This document shows, piece by piece, positions 23,818 through 35,761 of a stretch of DNA of 64,000 nt; position 1 is the stretch's first letter; every line of letters begins with the position of its first letter. The position numbers and the translations under genes are program-made. This DNA is from Excoecaria cochinchinensis. Lineage: Eukaryota; Streptophyta; Magnoliopsida; Malpighiales; Euphorbiaceae. A model generated the notes under the pieces. The model saw nothing but the letters and a program-made list of their open reading frames with translations. It ran no database searches and had not been told where the DNA came from. The stretch spans positions 5,532,001-5,596,000 of the forward strand of contig CANTUQ010000159.1 in the NCBI GenBank assembly GCA_947683425.1. Direction: 5' to 3'.

Positions 23818-24090
23818 GCACTTTGTAAGTCTGGAGCAGACTCGGTGCAGCTCAGGAAAGCAATCCTCGCATTTTGTAAGTCTGGAGCAGACTCGGCGCA
23901 TCACCATCCGCACTTTGTAAGTCTGGAGCAGACTCGTGCAGCTCAAGAGAGCAATCATTGCGTTTTGTAAGTCTGGAGAAGACTCGGCGCATCACCATCC
24001 GCACTTTATAAGTCTGGAGCAGACTCGGTGCAGCTCAAGAGAGCAACCCTCGCGTTTTGTAAGTCTAGAGCAGACTCGACGCATCGCTAC
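23818..24090 (+). repeat. Two-subunit higher-order tandem repeat, ~92 bp (Tat 3' region)
   Basis: GTAAGTCTGGAGCAGACTCG (or a close variant) begins at 23825, 23876, 23917, 23967, 24008 and 24059, with spacings of 51, 41, 50, 41 and 51. Two subunits therefore alternate in a ~92-bp higher-order unit, the same length as the neighbouring array. Confidence 0.85.
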
Positions 24091-24182
24091 CTCCCCAGCA
24101 AAAAGGTAAGGGCTGCCTCAGGTACGCATCTCTTTCCTTCTTCTCTGAATTTTGGCTCATCTAGACACTAGTGCACTAGTTT

Positions 24183-24200
24183 CCCAAAATTGGGGGCAAC
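24183..24200 (+). promoter_or_regulatory. Polypurine tract region of the Tat-like element
   Basis: AAAATTGGGGGCAAC precedes the 3' LTR start (TGTAGAAACTGGG at 24201). It is the expected priming site for plus-strand DNA synthesis. Confidence 0.55.
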
Positions 24201-27001
24201 TGTAGAAACTGGGTCCTGAAACAGCCCAGATCAGAGTTACCCAATGATGATAAGATGCCTTGTCACAGGCAAAAAAGTTGAAAGTGGTGATTTCCTATTT
24301 AAATTTGCATTTTAGAGTGAAAAATGGAAAAATAATAAAAATATTTTAAAAATTAGTTTTGAAAAATGGGGGCTTAAAATTATATTATTTTTAGTCAATT
24401 TTAAATTTAAAAAAATAAAAAATTTGATCACGAGTGTCGGGCGCGGCGGCAGCGCACTGTGCACGCAAAGGCGACACGCAGCGTCGCCAATGCTGAGCGT
24501 CGCTAAAAGCGCGCGCTGCACAGCGCGCACTGCGCGCCGCACATTGCGCTGCCGCTCCGACGCCCGTCCCTATATAGAGACGGGCGTCCCTACTTCTGGT
24601 CGTCGCGAAAGGGTCTTATACCCCTTTTTTCCAATTTTTGGACTTAAAAATCAGTTTTTTATCCCTTTTTTCAAGGTTTTAAGGGATTTTTTCCATTTTT
24701 TAAAACTAAAATAGGTAATATCTGATTTAATTAAATTTTATCCCTTTAATTATTTTATTTTTCCTATTTTTTTTCATATAAAAAGAATAAGATGAAAACC
24801 TAAAGAGGGGAATTTTTCTAGGGTTTTTTCTCTTCATCTTTTCTCTTCTTCCTCTCAATTTCTCTAAGAAAAATTCCAGATTTTCCCCAACAAAAAAATT
24901 GAGTTCATCTTTTTATTTCTTTTTTCAATAGAATTTCTTCTAAACACTTTTTGAAGAAGATTTATTGATGCAATTTAATTTTGAGGCAAATATAATAATT
25001 GTTTACTCTCAAAATTCATTTTTTAACTTGTTATTGTTTTCAATTAAACTTTTTCAAGGTTTTTTTTTTATTATTTGAATCTTTTTTGATGAACAATGGA
25101 TTTTGGGGCAAAATAAATAATTGTTTGTTCCTAAAATCGATTTTTTCATTTGATTTTCTAAAAATAATTTTTTCTCATAAATGATTTTTTTGTTTTCTTT
25201 GGAACAAATAAAATAATTGTTTGTTCTTGACATCATTTTCATTCTTTTAATCAATAAAAATCATTCTTTTGGCAAAGAAATTAATTCTTTGTTTTTAAAG
25301 AATTGTTGATTTTCTTTCTTCATTTTTAAGCCTATTTTTTCCTTTGAATGAAATTCCAACATTTTTATTATTCAATTCTAATCTTGCAAATCAAAAACAA
25401 GGAAATCAATCATCGTTTTACCTTCATCGAATCCGAAACTCTGAGAGTAACTATTCCGGGCTTGTTCTTCTTATTCTTTTTGTTCATATTTAATTTATTC
25501 ATGTTCATTCTTATTATTTTGAGTTATTCATTTATTTATTTTGTTTATGTTTAATTTATTACCATGTATATTTTTATTATTATTCTCATTCATTTATTTT
25601 ATTCATGTGAATATTGATTTCTTTTATTTTTAACATGTAATTAAATTAATTTATTCATCATTCTTTTTAACATGTAATTAAATTAATTCATTCATCATTA
25701 TTTTTAACATATAATTAAATTAATTCATTTTAATTGATATTTTTGCCATGTAAATGGTTTATATCATTTGTGAACATATTTAATTAATCATGTCATTTAT
25801 TTAATCATTTTTTATTCTTTTCCATTGTCATTATCATATGTTTAATATTTTGTTCACTTATTTATTTTCATTATTATCATGTTCATATTTTTACACATTA
25901 ATTAATTAACATTTTGTATTTTATTCCAATTACATCTTTTAATCCACTTATTATTCATAACACATTTTTCTCATTTATTTTAAATTGATAACATTTTAAT
26001 TCATTTATGATTTTGATATCATTTCATTTTATCTCATTTTATTTTATCTTATCATTAATTTTATATTTAATTGATTTTAATTGAACATTATTTTTATTTG
26101 TGTTTTATTTTATTTCACATCTCATTTTTTTGCTTGGGCATTTTTGCGAGCACACGGGGAGATCCAAGAGGCTCGTTCGGGTTACATATTTATTTTCTTC
26201 GTTTGTAATATTTATTTATTTTGGCTTTTTCATTTATTTTTGCCATGTAATTTTCTTGTAAAATTATTTATTTAGGCCCACTAGAAAGAAAGTCACTAAA
26301 TGTTTTTTTATTAATTAATTTGAAATTTTTCCTAAATAAAAATGGGACCAATGTCTCAATCACATCAAAATTATTTTATAATAAATATGTAGGCGAGGAT
26401 CAATGTCCTCATCATTAATGAATATCCCGTTTTATGCATGTTTTGTATTTTATTTAGAATGGGGGTTGTATTCTGCCCCTAGTTTTGTTGTAATATTTTT
26501 ACATATGCTTTATTTATGCTTTTATTTATCAATTCCACTACGTGATTGACACGCGCTTTAATTAATTGCATTAAAATGAATGAGAAATGGGATGAAACTC
26601 TAAATTCAAAACTCGATTATAAACTTAACCAAGGTATGAATAAATGAGAAGTCCCGAACTCACTCTGTTCTTTGGGGCTCAATGAGGCAAGAGGTTTAGG
26701 ACTTCCAAGACACCTCTTGAGTCTCACCAAATGACTTAAATTTACAATCCTAGGCTCCAGGGGGTAGAAGCTGAGACCTCCAAGATCTCTCTGGCTTGCC
26801 CAAGATGGATATGTATGCGTCGTCTTAGGCTCGCTGAGGCTAGACGACCCTTCCCAATGTTCTATTGGGTGGCAACTCTAAGAAACCTTCTTGTTGCCCA
26901 AAATAGACGCACTTGTAAATACCTTACAAGTTTTAATGAATCCCATCCCGATCGCCCTAAAGCGGGCTTTCGGGAGGCCACGGGGTTCGGCGTGCGTCAC
27001 A
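24201..27001 (+). mobile_element. 3' LTR of the Tat-like element
   Basis: It matches 11666-14553 along its whole length, with a shorter GC-rich block, the same TATA-in-inverted-repeat, and a shared AT-rich section. It begins TGTAGAAACTGGG and ends GCGTCACA. Next is ATATG, the target duplication, and then the interrupted Y gag. Confidence 0.87.
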
Positions 27002-27578
27002 ATATGCTAGGTGGCATATACTTACTCAGTCTACAGAATTCTTTCTCGTACTCGGCTACAGACAAACCTCTTTGCCTCAAATTCAAGAACTGTTTCCTTT
27101 TTGCCTTTCGGTATGCCTTAGTTACATACTTATTATGGAACTCTTGCTCAAAAAATTCCCATGTAACCGGGGCTGGTAACATTGGATTCCTTAAGACTAA
27201 CTTCCACCAATTATATGCGGCGCCTTAAAGTAGCGATACCACACATTCCATTTATTGATCAGGACGGCACCTTATCTCCCCTAATATTCTCTGAACTTTC
27301 TCAATCCAATACTCAGCTTTGTCTGAGTCATCAACTCTAGTTCCATGGAATTCCTCCGCTCCGTGCTTTCTTGTAGCTACTAGTGGAGCCTTTGGTGTTG
27401 TCATGCGATCTAACACCCTCGTCATGTCCTGAGACATTTTGAGTAAGGCTTCCACCGGTACCATTAGCACATCAAGACCCTCATTAGCTGGCCTAGGCTG
27501 ATCAGACCCAGATACCTCAGGTTCACGAGGATTAACACTCTCCACAGTCGCTTCTCTAGAATTGTGAGAAGGATCCAT
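27002..27578 (-). pseudogene. Element Y gag N-terminal half (defective)
   Basis: Minus-strand gag from ATG at 27578 (MDPSHNSREATVESVNP...). One frame includes MVPVEALLKMSQDMTRVLDRM, IEKVQRILGEIRCRPDQ, a stop at 27252, another stop near 27226, NWWKLV, and PAPVTWEFFEQEFHNKYV, up to RLSKYM at the Tat insertion. The order and motifs match the Tekay gag of the array (36-40 kb) at moderate identity, so Y is a distinct subfamily. It continues beyond the Tat element at 11665 and below. Capsid-forming protein; inactive here. Confidence 0.85.
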
Positions 27579-27669
27579 CGATCTGAGACATAAATAAGGA
27601 CGTCCGCATTAGGTCAACACAACTATACACATCTTAATCTACCCAATTCAAAGAAAAGACTAAACCTAA

Positions 27670-27681
27670 GCTCTGATACCA
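27670..27681 (-). promoter_or_regulatory. Primer-binding site of element Y
   Basis: On the minus strand TGGTATCAGAGC, the usual initiator tRNA-Met primer site, lies five bases inside the LTR boundary at 27687. Confidence 0.85.
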
Positions 27682-28080
27682 CTACTTGTAACGCCCATTC
27701 TCGACCACTCATTCAGCTCATCTAAGGCAGTCGGGAACAGTTGCCACACAAATAAATCTCACCAACTTACAATGTCTAAACCCCTGCAGAAAAAAAAAAA
27801 CTGAACAAATAAATTTCACTTACGTCACATTCACATGCAACGGATCACTTATACTCATCACATGTCTAATCATGCACACATGCTTATATACACTTATATA
27901 TGTTTAATATTACAGACTTGGTTACTTAATACATTGCATACTTTATAATACCCAAAATAATAATTACAAAATTGCATAATATAATACAAATCTACCCAAA
28001 AACCTACGCTATCAGCAATCTTAGTGTGTTGACCCTTGCCAATGCGAAATTGTCCTTTGAATCACTTCACTTAGAATCCT

Positions 28081-28118
28081 GCACGGATTAAAACCCGTGC
28101 TAAGCGATAACGCTTAGT
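28081..28118 (-). promoter_or_regulatory. Conserved double hairpin in LTR Y (right copy)
   Basis: The minus strand has CTAAGCG-TTAT-CGCTTAG followed by GCACGGG and CCGTGC. All stems are intact, unlike the left copy, which has one mismatch. Confidence 0.65.
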
Positions 28119-29174
28119 GGGGAAACAATACACAATACAATAACAAGATGTATACACACATTTATATAGCATGTTATAACAATTACAGACACATAATAAC
28201 TTTCATGCTTCACACTCAATGTATGCATATATTCAATTATAATTATCACTAAACTAATAGATATACATATATAGCTATACTTCTACAATCATGCCTCATT
28301 ACCATATTATAGTATCAACTTAATACAATTATAATATCTTATACATTTCGATTTAAATGTGTATATATATTCTTGTTAACGAGTCTTATTCACATAATTG
28401 CATCACATGTTAAACTTTAACATATCCCATTCTCATTCTCATTATTGTGATATTCTTTTATGATCACATTATTATCATTAGCCTTGCCTGCAACTCAAAG
28501 ACGCGGATAATGGGCATTGCTATCAGTACTTAAAGTACCACAATCATTTTGTATCCGAAGATACAAACTCGCAATCAGTACCCATAGGTACAGGAATAAT
28601 CAGTATAATATCAGTGAACCCAATAAGGATTCAATTAATAAGAAGATCCCCAAAGGAGTCAGACTCTATCGGCCGCACTTTTTAGACCCTATAGGCATGC
28701 CTACCTATCCACTACTTGACTCGCAGGCTAACTATTATTTCCAGTTATCAGTAATTCAATTACAGTTTACATCATTCACATAATCGTATGTGATTGAGCT
28801 TAACACATAATAGATCGTGTACACTTGTAAGTATACAATTGTGTTCACATTCTCTTCATATACAATCTCATTTAATTATACACATTCATATAACTTATAA
28901 TCATGTTATAAGTCTTAATAATTTGATATACTAATATAAGTTCCATTCCATATCATTATATAATATTACACATTATTCTATAAAGAATTACACATGCACA
29001 TGACTTAACAAGCAACCCACTTTCACTTGTCTCATACATTTCATCTCATTTAACCATAATGTTTAGCACATAATAATCCTCATTAAATGATGTTAAATTT
29101 GTTTGGATTATTGATCATGCATGTATATAACATTTGATAAAGTCTTACTGTTCACTAGGCAAAACAGAGGTATC

Positions 29175-29428
29175 TCACGGTGACAATCAATTTGGTTGTG
29201 ACCGTGACATACCAAGGTTTCAGAACAGAATACAAATCACAATACTTCATGGTGACAATCAATTTGGTTGTGACCGTGACATGCAAATAACTTCCGGGCA
29301 GAATGCAACTTATAGTATCTCACGGTGACAATCAATTTGGTTGTCACCGTGACATACCAAATGCACCAAAACAGAATGCAATCTTGCATACCTCACGGTG
29401 ACAATCAATTTATTATCACCATGACCTA
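29175..29428 (-). repeat. Dyad-repeat array, CACGGTGACAA type (LTR Y, right)
   Basis: Four units at about 29175, 29248, 29321 and 29394 (period about 73 bp). Each has arms CACGGTGACAA and TTGTGACCGTG, or mutated forms. This is the uninterrupted version of the array at 2547. Confidence 0.85.
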
Positions 29429-30621
29429 TGCAAAATTGAAAAAAACTCAGCTGTGTTTTACGAATGCACAGCTGTGCTATCAACACCTGAACCTCATAAC
29501 AAACTTCAAGTCCTCTGATATCAATTCAAATGTCATATTTTTTAGTCAAATAATACTTCTAACCATCTATTCTCCTACTCATTAACTTTCTAACAATGTT
29601 AATTTCAACACAATTAGATGATAATTCAAGGAGTTATAACCAATTGATTGTAAGATGCTCCAAATGACTCTTATACACCTTTCGGTTATCCTACGGAAAC
29701 CATTTGAGAACTTACACTTGTTCAAACCAAAACCAATTTCTATGACAAATTTAAATACCAATTTCAATCCGAAATCATCTATCAAATAAACTCATATAAT
29801 CCACTTTCTCATAATTTTTACATTTAAACACTTATATCTAAATTAGGGTTCAATAGACTCAAAGTAATCACCATACTTCAATACATTCATTCCTTCAATT
29901 CAAATATCTCACAGCAATACCCAAACAGTTTTAACACATAATAAATTAATTTATACATATATAACACAATTAGTTCCCAAACCTCTTTTCCTTAGCTCCT
30001 TAGAAACTACTTGGTTCCTTGATCAATCCTTTCTTTTGATTCTCTTTACTTCCTCAACTACAAATCTAAGTCCAATTTCCAAAAGTGGATACCAAGCATC
30101 AATTCCAATTCAACTGAAAGAGAAAGAGTAGAAGAAGAACAATCCAATAATTAAACACTTACCTTGAATGCTAATAATATTCATGCACTATAGAACCACT
30201 TGATCACTTAACAGAATTTGTGAATTCTAACTCAAGAAAATAAAGAAAACAAGAAGAACTTTGAGGAAGAACAGCCGAAGAATGAAGATCAAAAGCAGAA
30301 AATGAGTCTTTCTCTCACCAAACCCCTATTTATTGCATTGCTAGCATGAGGTGGCATAACTCAACAATGACACCCGAATTTCCACTTACATTCCCTCAAA
30401 ATTTGCTTGTGAAAACTTAATCTCCATTATCCATTAATTAATCTTCCACTTAATCTTAATCATGCATAAATATATATGAGTCACTTAAGTCATTTTGTTA
30501 ATTCAATTGAGTCCTCTTTTCATCTACACTTTAGTCCAGAATTTTATAATTTCCAATTTAAACTTACCCAATTACCCTAATTTAACCAATATGCTACTAG
30601 GGTGTAATTTGAGCTATTACA

Positions 30622-31673
30622 ATCACGACAGAAGTCGCGCTCACGAAAGAGAGCACATCAACTAAAGCTTGGCTATTATGCCTTCTGTCACGCTCGCAAC
30701 AGATCCATGTATTCAAGCCTAGGATTCGTTCAAACTCTACTCCTCTCAAACCCAACTCAACTAAAACCAAGCAAACAAGCATACAATTCAAACCATTCAC
30801 CACTTACCATCAAACATGCTTATATTCAGTCCATTAACATCATATAATCATAATAAGCAATTTATTAACACGTAAATGAACTAATCAACTAACTTCAATT
30901 GCACTCAAACATAAAACCTACAATTTTCACAAACTCATACAAATTCACTATATATCATATATATGCCAATATAACTTTACCTTTTCATATATCTATCAAG
31001 ATTCAACTCAAAAAAAGCATTTACACATCCTAAACAACTCCATTTTCTAAAAATATCAAAGAAGAAACAAGCCACAAAAAACAGAGAACTCCTAAACCTC
31101 ACGGAAGCTTCAAAATCCACTCTCTTCAAGCTCAAGCCTTCTCTTTTCCTTTCTCTCTACTCTTGTCCAGAGCTTCAAGCATGGACCAAACCAAGCCAAA
31201 ATAAACACATCAATCCATAACCAATGAAACCCAAAATAAGAAAAACGAAAAGAAGAAGAATCAAATCATACCTTCAAACCAACTTACCTTTGCGAATAAC
31301 TTTAAACCCATAAATCTCAGCTTCCAATCTGAGAGAAACCACCCAAGAAGGGAGAACAAGCAGCAAGAAATGAAGAAGACAAAAGGCAAGAAGGAGAGGG
31401 AGAGGAAGAACGGAGGGCATGAGCAAGAAGGAACAAAATCTGATTTCCTTCCTTTTTCCCTCTCTCCTTCTATCATTTCTTCATTTAATGCCCCCAACCG
31501 CCCAATCTTAGGTGGAAAACTCCCATTGGTCCAAGGCAAATATCCAATTAGTCACTAAAAATAAATTCTTCCTTTAAATACTCTCTTTCTTTCAATTTAA
31601 TCCCAATTACTATAATACCCTTAGTTACCCAAAATACTTCCAATTCTACTAGGGTCCTTTTTGGTATGTTACA
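30622..31673 (-). mobile_element. LTR fragment hosting element Y
   Basis: This is the sense 5' third of a minus-strand Tekay-like LTR (ends CTAGGGTCC...GTATGTTACA at 31673). It is cut at 30622 by element Y, within what looks like its own dyad array (TCGCGCTCACGA-type words at 30622-30710). It includes GTAAGT (minus, 31282-31287), a purine-rich leader (31370-31430) and a short mini-exon-like frame at 31132-31167 (DKSREKGKEKA, then TGA). The rest of the LTR lies left of the window. It is inserted in the RT of the pol fragment that follows. Confidence 0.75.
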
Positions 31674-32237
31674 CGAATGGAATCACAAGGAACTCATAAT
31701 GGCCGTATCAAGTCCAAAAAGTAGTCTTTGGAACATGTTCATTCTTCACACAAAGCTGATAATACCCTGACCGTAAATCAATCTTAGAGAAGACACCAGC
31801 TCCTCTCAGTTGATAAAATAAATCCTCTATCCTTGGCAAAGGATACTTGTTATTCACTGTTACCTTATTGATCTGCCGATAATCGATGCACATCTGCAAG
31901 GTGCCATCTTTCTTTTTGACAAACAAAACTAGAGCACCCCACGAAGACACACTAGGCCGAATGAAACCCTTATCCAATAGCTCCTGCAATTGAGTTTTCA
32001 ATTCCTTCAATTTAGTAGGAGCCATACGGTAAGGAGCTTTAGACACAGGTACCGTGCCCGGTAGAACTTCAATAGACAAGTCCACTTCTCTTTTAGGCGG
32101 TAACCCAGGCAATTCTTCAGGAAACACATCGAGAAATTTATTCACTACTGGGATATCTTGCAATTTTAGTTGACCCTGCTTATAATCCAAAACCAAAGCT
32201 AGGAAAGCTTCAAATCCTTTTCACAAGCACCTACGGG
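31674..32237 (-). pseudogene. Tekay pol fragment: linker and N-terminal reverse transcriptase
   Basis: The minus-strand open frame 31708-32196 matches the array polyproteins from before the RT to just before the MPFG motif: VFPEELPGLPPKREVDLSI, then APYRMAPTKLKELKTQLQEL, FVKKKDGTLQMCIDYRQINK and SKIDLRSGYYQL. It is cut by an LTR at 31673 (RT side) and by the Athila LTR at 32238. The catalytic DD motif is absent. It is the oldest recognisable layer of the nest. Confidence 0.85.
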
Positions 32238-33235
32238 TGATATGAGCCTAGAAAGCTCATATTTAGCCGATGTTTTGTGATTAAAATTAGGTTTATTTGT
32301 ATTGGAGTTATGTATGTTTTATGTTTTATTTTATGTTTTGTGTGTAGAGGAGAAAAAGGAGAAAACATTAGAAAAGGAGCAAAAATGAGCAAGAAAAACG
32401 GTCTATATTGCGAGCGTGATATACGTCGCAAGCACGACAAAAGGCACCTAAGAGCAAGGAAGAAAAGAGAATAAGAGCAAAGGAAGGAAGCCACGTGCTA
32501 TCGCGAGCATGACGAGACACGGAGGAAGAAGAATATCATGCAACCGAAAGGAGTGAAGTGTCGTGCTCTGTCGCGCCGTTAGGGGTAGTTATCTTTGAAA
32601 GGCCATTTGAAAAGTCAAGTCTTCCCACCAAGTTTTGCAACCTTTTGAAGAGATATCTCAAGGGACATGGATTTTGGCATAGTATTTATATTAATTTCAG
32701 TTGTAATTTGGGATATATATGGAATTTTAACTAAGTATTCTTCTGTAAGTTTCGAGGAAGAACAATTTCTATAGTTATAGTCTTTAGTTAGTTTTTCATG
32801 TTTTGAAGATAAGACTATTGCAAGGGAGAAGATCATATATTGTGAAAGGAAAAAGGGTTGAGAGATCTCCTCTTCTATTTCTCATCTTTTACTTCTTCTT
32901 TTTAAATATTGAATGATGTATTTATGAACTTGAATCATTATTGTTATGTTTTGTTATTCATATCAATTTGGTATTCTTGTTTGTAGAATTTTCTATTAGT
33001 ATTTGATGCATGACCATTATAGGTAAGAATTTAGTCGAGAGATAAACTCCTACTTAAATCTAATAGAAGTTCATCATCAAAGCATTATTTAAGAGATAAT
33101 AAGGTTAGATGATTGTTATAGGTTGCTTATTAATCCTGAAATTTGCATGTATAACCATTTAATTCATTAATGAGACTTAAGAGTTAGAATTATAAATGCA
33201 TATTTTAGGCACTCTAATTTGTGTCGAGAGAATGA

Positions 33236-33240
33236 ATTGG
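33236..33240 (+). repeat. Target-site duplication ATTGG, left copy
   Basis: ATTGG directly precedes the outer LTR of the Tekay array. The second copy is at 50145-50149, directly after the last LTR. It shows that the three-LTR structure descends from one insertion event. Confidence 0.93.
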
Positions 33241-33608
33241 TGTAACACCCCCTTCCCATACGTAGGCGATCCCATCCGATAAGGAGTGAGATGCCGTATG
33301 AGTCAAGGTGTCACCAAACAATAGCAAAGCAAAACATACATTCATAAATACAGAATAATTAAAAACTTTACATGCAGAAAGCAAAAGCTGATCATGCATT
33401 ACTATAATAAACTATTACAATAATGATCTGATCAACTAGCTGATACAAAATAATATTATATGTCCAAAATATAATTACAAAACCGAAAGCTGATACATGA
33501 GAGTTCTATACAAAAAGAATCATCAACTATACAAAAAGAGCCCTACACTAAAAACTTCCTGTGTTGGCTTGATGACGGCGACTCTCGAACCAAACTCCTT
33601 CCGCACCT

Positions 33609-33648
33609 GCACGGGTAAAAACACCGTGCTAAGCGATAAACGCTTAGT
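33609..33648 (-). promoter_or_regulatory. Conserved double hairpin in LTR A
   Basis: The minus strand has CTAAGCG-TTTAT-CGCTTAG and an adjoining GCACGG/CCGTGC stem followed by AGGTGCGG. The same pair is at 40842-40881 (LTR B) and 48045-48084 (LTR C). Confidence 0.65.
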
Positions 33649-34381
33649 GGGGAAACACACATAAATAATGGACGGCCATTCACAATGGTCGTCAAGGCAA
33701 TTCACATTCACAAGGACAATATGCAAAGGCTAAAACATAATCCATATAAACATGCTCATATAATAAAGCCATACAATCAGTATTTCATAATCATATTCAT
33801 TCAGAAATAATCCGATATACACTACATCGATATACTCATTCAGATAATCCATTTATAGCCAAATCAGATCAGAGCAGTTCAAATAAACATTCAAAGAACA
33901 CCTGCTGACTCTAGGTAGTGGATAACGAGTGTACAGACAGTACTTTCCGGGTACGAGCCGATTACAGACAGTACATTACGGGTACGAATCGATTAAACCA
34001 TTATACTTTAACTTTCACAGATATTTTCAAAAGGGACCTTAAACAAGATCCAATACAGAAAAGGGTTCGCGAGGAACCAAACGGGGACCTGATCGGGGTC
34101 CAAACAGAACTATGGGCTGCAGCTAACAGACTCTATTAGGCATGCCTAACTATCCACTTACTTGACTCTAGCAGGCTATGCGTCACTCAAATCAAATAAC
34201 AGAATATCATGTACAAACATCAGAAAAATCATGGTATTAAGCATATCGAAGCATTTAAAAGTATGACATGCATCACACTGCAGTAAAGTCCATTCAGAAG
34301 AAATACCAAATTCATTTTTGAGTTAAAAAAAACTGAGAAATTTCGGAAAAACGGCTGAACGGAGAAACGGGCGAGGTTGGA

Positions 34382-34790
34382 TGGTCACGAGGCATGACTG
34401 GCCTCCTCACCAGGCAGGTCACGCGATGTGACCGAGGGTCACGCCTCGTGACTTGCTTGTCCCTCGCAGATCACGTTGCGTGATCTCGCAGATCACGTTG
34501 CATGATCTTGCAGATCACGCAACGTCTCTCGCCGGTCACGCGACGTGACTGAGGGTCACGTCCCGTGATTGTCTTCTTCTTTAGCTGGTCATGCGACTGG
34601 CCTTCTCTCTCAGGCTGGTCACGAGGCGTGACGGGGAGTCACGTCTTGTGACTGGCCTCAATTAAGCTGGTCACGAGCTGTGGCAGGCAGCCACAACTCG
34701 TGACCGGCCTCAAGCTGGCAGGTCACGAGGCGTGACCTGAGGTCACGTCTCGTGACTTGCCCCTCTACTTGGCGAGTCACGCGACAAAGG
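34382..34790 (-). repeat. CpG-rich dyad array, TCACG...CGTGA type (LTR A)
   Basis: More than ten dyads such as GTCACGAGGCATGAC, GTCACGCGATGTGAC, GATCACGTTGCGTGATC and GTCACGAGGCGTGAC. Copy number differs from LTRs B and C, where the GATCACGTTG subset is reduced or lost, so the array is unstable. Confidence 0.88.
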
Positions 34791-35063
34791 GAATTTCAAC
34801 AGTAATCGATTTCCAGATTTTCCCAGAACACAAAAATCATTCCAAATTTGATTGAAAACCAATAAAACCTGTTCTTACCTTCCAGAAATCATCTCAAACA
34901 ATATAGGCAACATTTATACAACTCAATTCAACATTTAAACAACTAAATCAATTCAAGAATAATAGCATTCAAACTTCTCAAGAACAAGAACCCTAGAAAA
35001 TTTACAGTAACTTAAAATCACACAAATCACAATCAATTGTTCCCAAACCTGGAATCTAAGCTT

Positions 35064-35123
35064 CTAACACTTAGTCCCACTGCTCCCAGCAACCTCCTTG
35101 CCTTTGGGATCGCGAGGAGCCTC
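35064..35123 (-). other. Candidate conserved mini-exon in LTR A
   Basis: The minus-strand frame reads EAPRDPKGKEVAGSSGTKC and then TAG. Acceptor-like TTTAG is at 35126-35127 and a consensus donor GTAAGT at 35227-35232, giving a 107-nt candidate intron. Identical frames are at 42267-42326 and 49458-49517. No in-frame ATG is visible in the short first exon, so how translation would start is open. Confidence 0.5.
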
Positions 35124-35750
35124 AACTAAACACAAATATCCAACATGCAAAACCCTAAGTTAAACCTAAGCTCAAGGAAGAAGAAGAAGATGAAGTAAAT
35201 GGAAAGAAAGTTAAGGAAATGCAGTGACTTACCAACAAAAGATGCAAAGAGAGATTAACTCCACCAATTCCAACTTGAATCCACACCACAATGCTTAGAG
35301 TAAGGAAAATGAAGAAGAAGAAGAGGGTGATGAGAAGAAAAGAAAGAAACGTAAATCTGAATTTCCTTTCTTTCATTCCCTTTTCTTTTTCCTTTCTTTG
35401 CCCTAAGTATGTGTCCAATTCTAACTGGTGAAGCTAACCACTCACACCCAAACTAACATGCATTACACACACCCAAAGTAATCTCACTTAAATGCACCCT
35501 ACAATGGTATGAGCAAACGTACACAAACATGTCCCAACTTAAAACACCCTATTATGGTATGCTCAAGTGCACACAATTATTTCTCAATTAATTAACACAC
35601 TAATGCAATGTATGCACCCACATACTAACAAAACCCCAAAAACATACATTTTACTAAAATACCCTTATGAAATGCCGAACACATGCGAATGCTTACGCAT
35701 ACAGACAGACAGACAGGCTCATTCTACTAGGGGGTAAATGGGGTGTGACA

Positions 35751-35761
35751 ACTCTCCCCTA
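35751..35761 (-). promoter_or_regulatory. Polypurine tract, array internal region 1
   Basis: The minus strand has AGTAGGGGAGAGT next to the LTR start TGTCACACC. The equivalent in internal region 2 starts at 42954. It is the priming site for plus-strand DNA. Confidence 0.8.

Larger units (their letters stand above)
20816..24182 (+). other. Long 3' untranslated region of the Tat-like element
   Basis: 3.4 kb without a credible gene. It contains two diverged copies of a segment with GTCCGAATAGACCTCA (near 22003 and 22588), several GGTGAAAACC-like phrases at 20930-21500, and tandem arrays at 23329-24090. Long, rapidly changing 3' regions are established for Tat-lineage elements. Confidence 0.65.
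11666..27001 (+). mobile_element. Tat/Ogre-lineage LTR retrotransposon, defective, inserted in element Y gag
   Basis: Two matching LTRs (11666-14553 and 24201-27001) frame a 9.6 kb internal region. That region starts with a TGGCGACTC... primer-binding site and ends with a polypurine tract. Flanking 5-mers GTATG (11661-11665) and ATATG (27002-27006) fit a target duplication with one change, and the Y gag reads on across the two sides. The internal region holds a gag relic, a solo LTR, fragments of RT and integrase only, and a long 3' untranslated region with tandem repeats. Long tandem-repeat-bearing 3' regions and this primer site are known for Tat/Ogre elements. It depends on other copies for movement. 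Confidence 0.85.
27687..30621 (-). mobile_element. Right LTR (sense 5' LTR) of element Y
   Basis: A 2935-bp LTR. The plus strand begins TGTAACGCCC and ends CTATTACA. It is the uninterrupted partner of 1303-9112. It holds the double hairpin at 28081-28118, a four-unit dyad array at 29175-29428, a TATA-like motif near 30330 and the mini-exon region at 30007-30055 with an 8-bp frame-breaking deletion. Its outer flank is ATCAC in an older LTR (30622 onward). Confidence 0.9.
33241..35750 (-). mobile_element. LTR A of the Tekay array (sense 3'-most)
   Basis: 2510 bp, from TGTAACACCCCC to GGGTGTGACA on the plus strand. It is longer than B and C because of extra copies of a GATCACGTTG(C/A) dyad in the array (about 34470-34525). 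It contains the double hairpin 33609-33648, dyad array 34382-34790, mini-exon 35064-35123 and donor GTAAGT (minus, 35227-35232). Confidence 0.94.

Noticed and set aside
32615..32836. Minus-strand 73-codon frame in the Athila LTR
   Set aside because: No motif, not linked to other features, and AT-rich LTR sequence gives such frames by chance.
35155..35418. 87-codon hydrophobic frame repeated in LTRs A, B and C
   Set aside because: It is identical only because the LTRs are copies. Its content comes from the CT-rich leader and it crosses the consensus GTAAGT donor. The plus-strand LTR does not preserve the frame.
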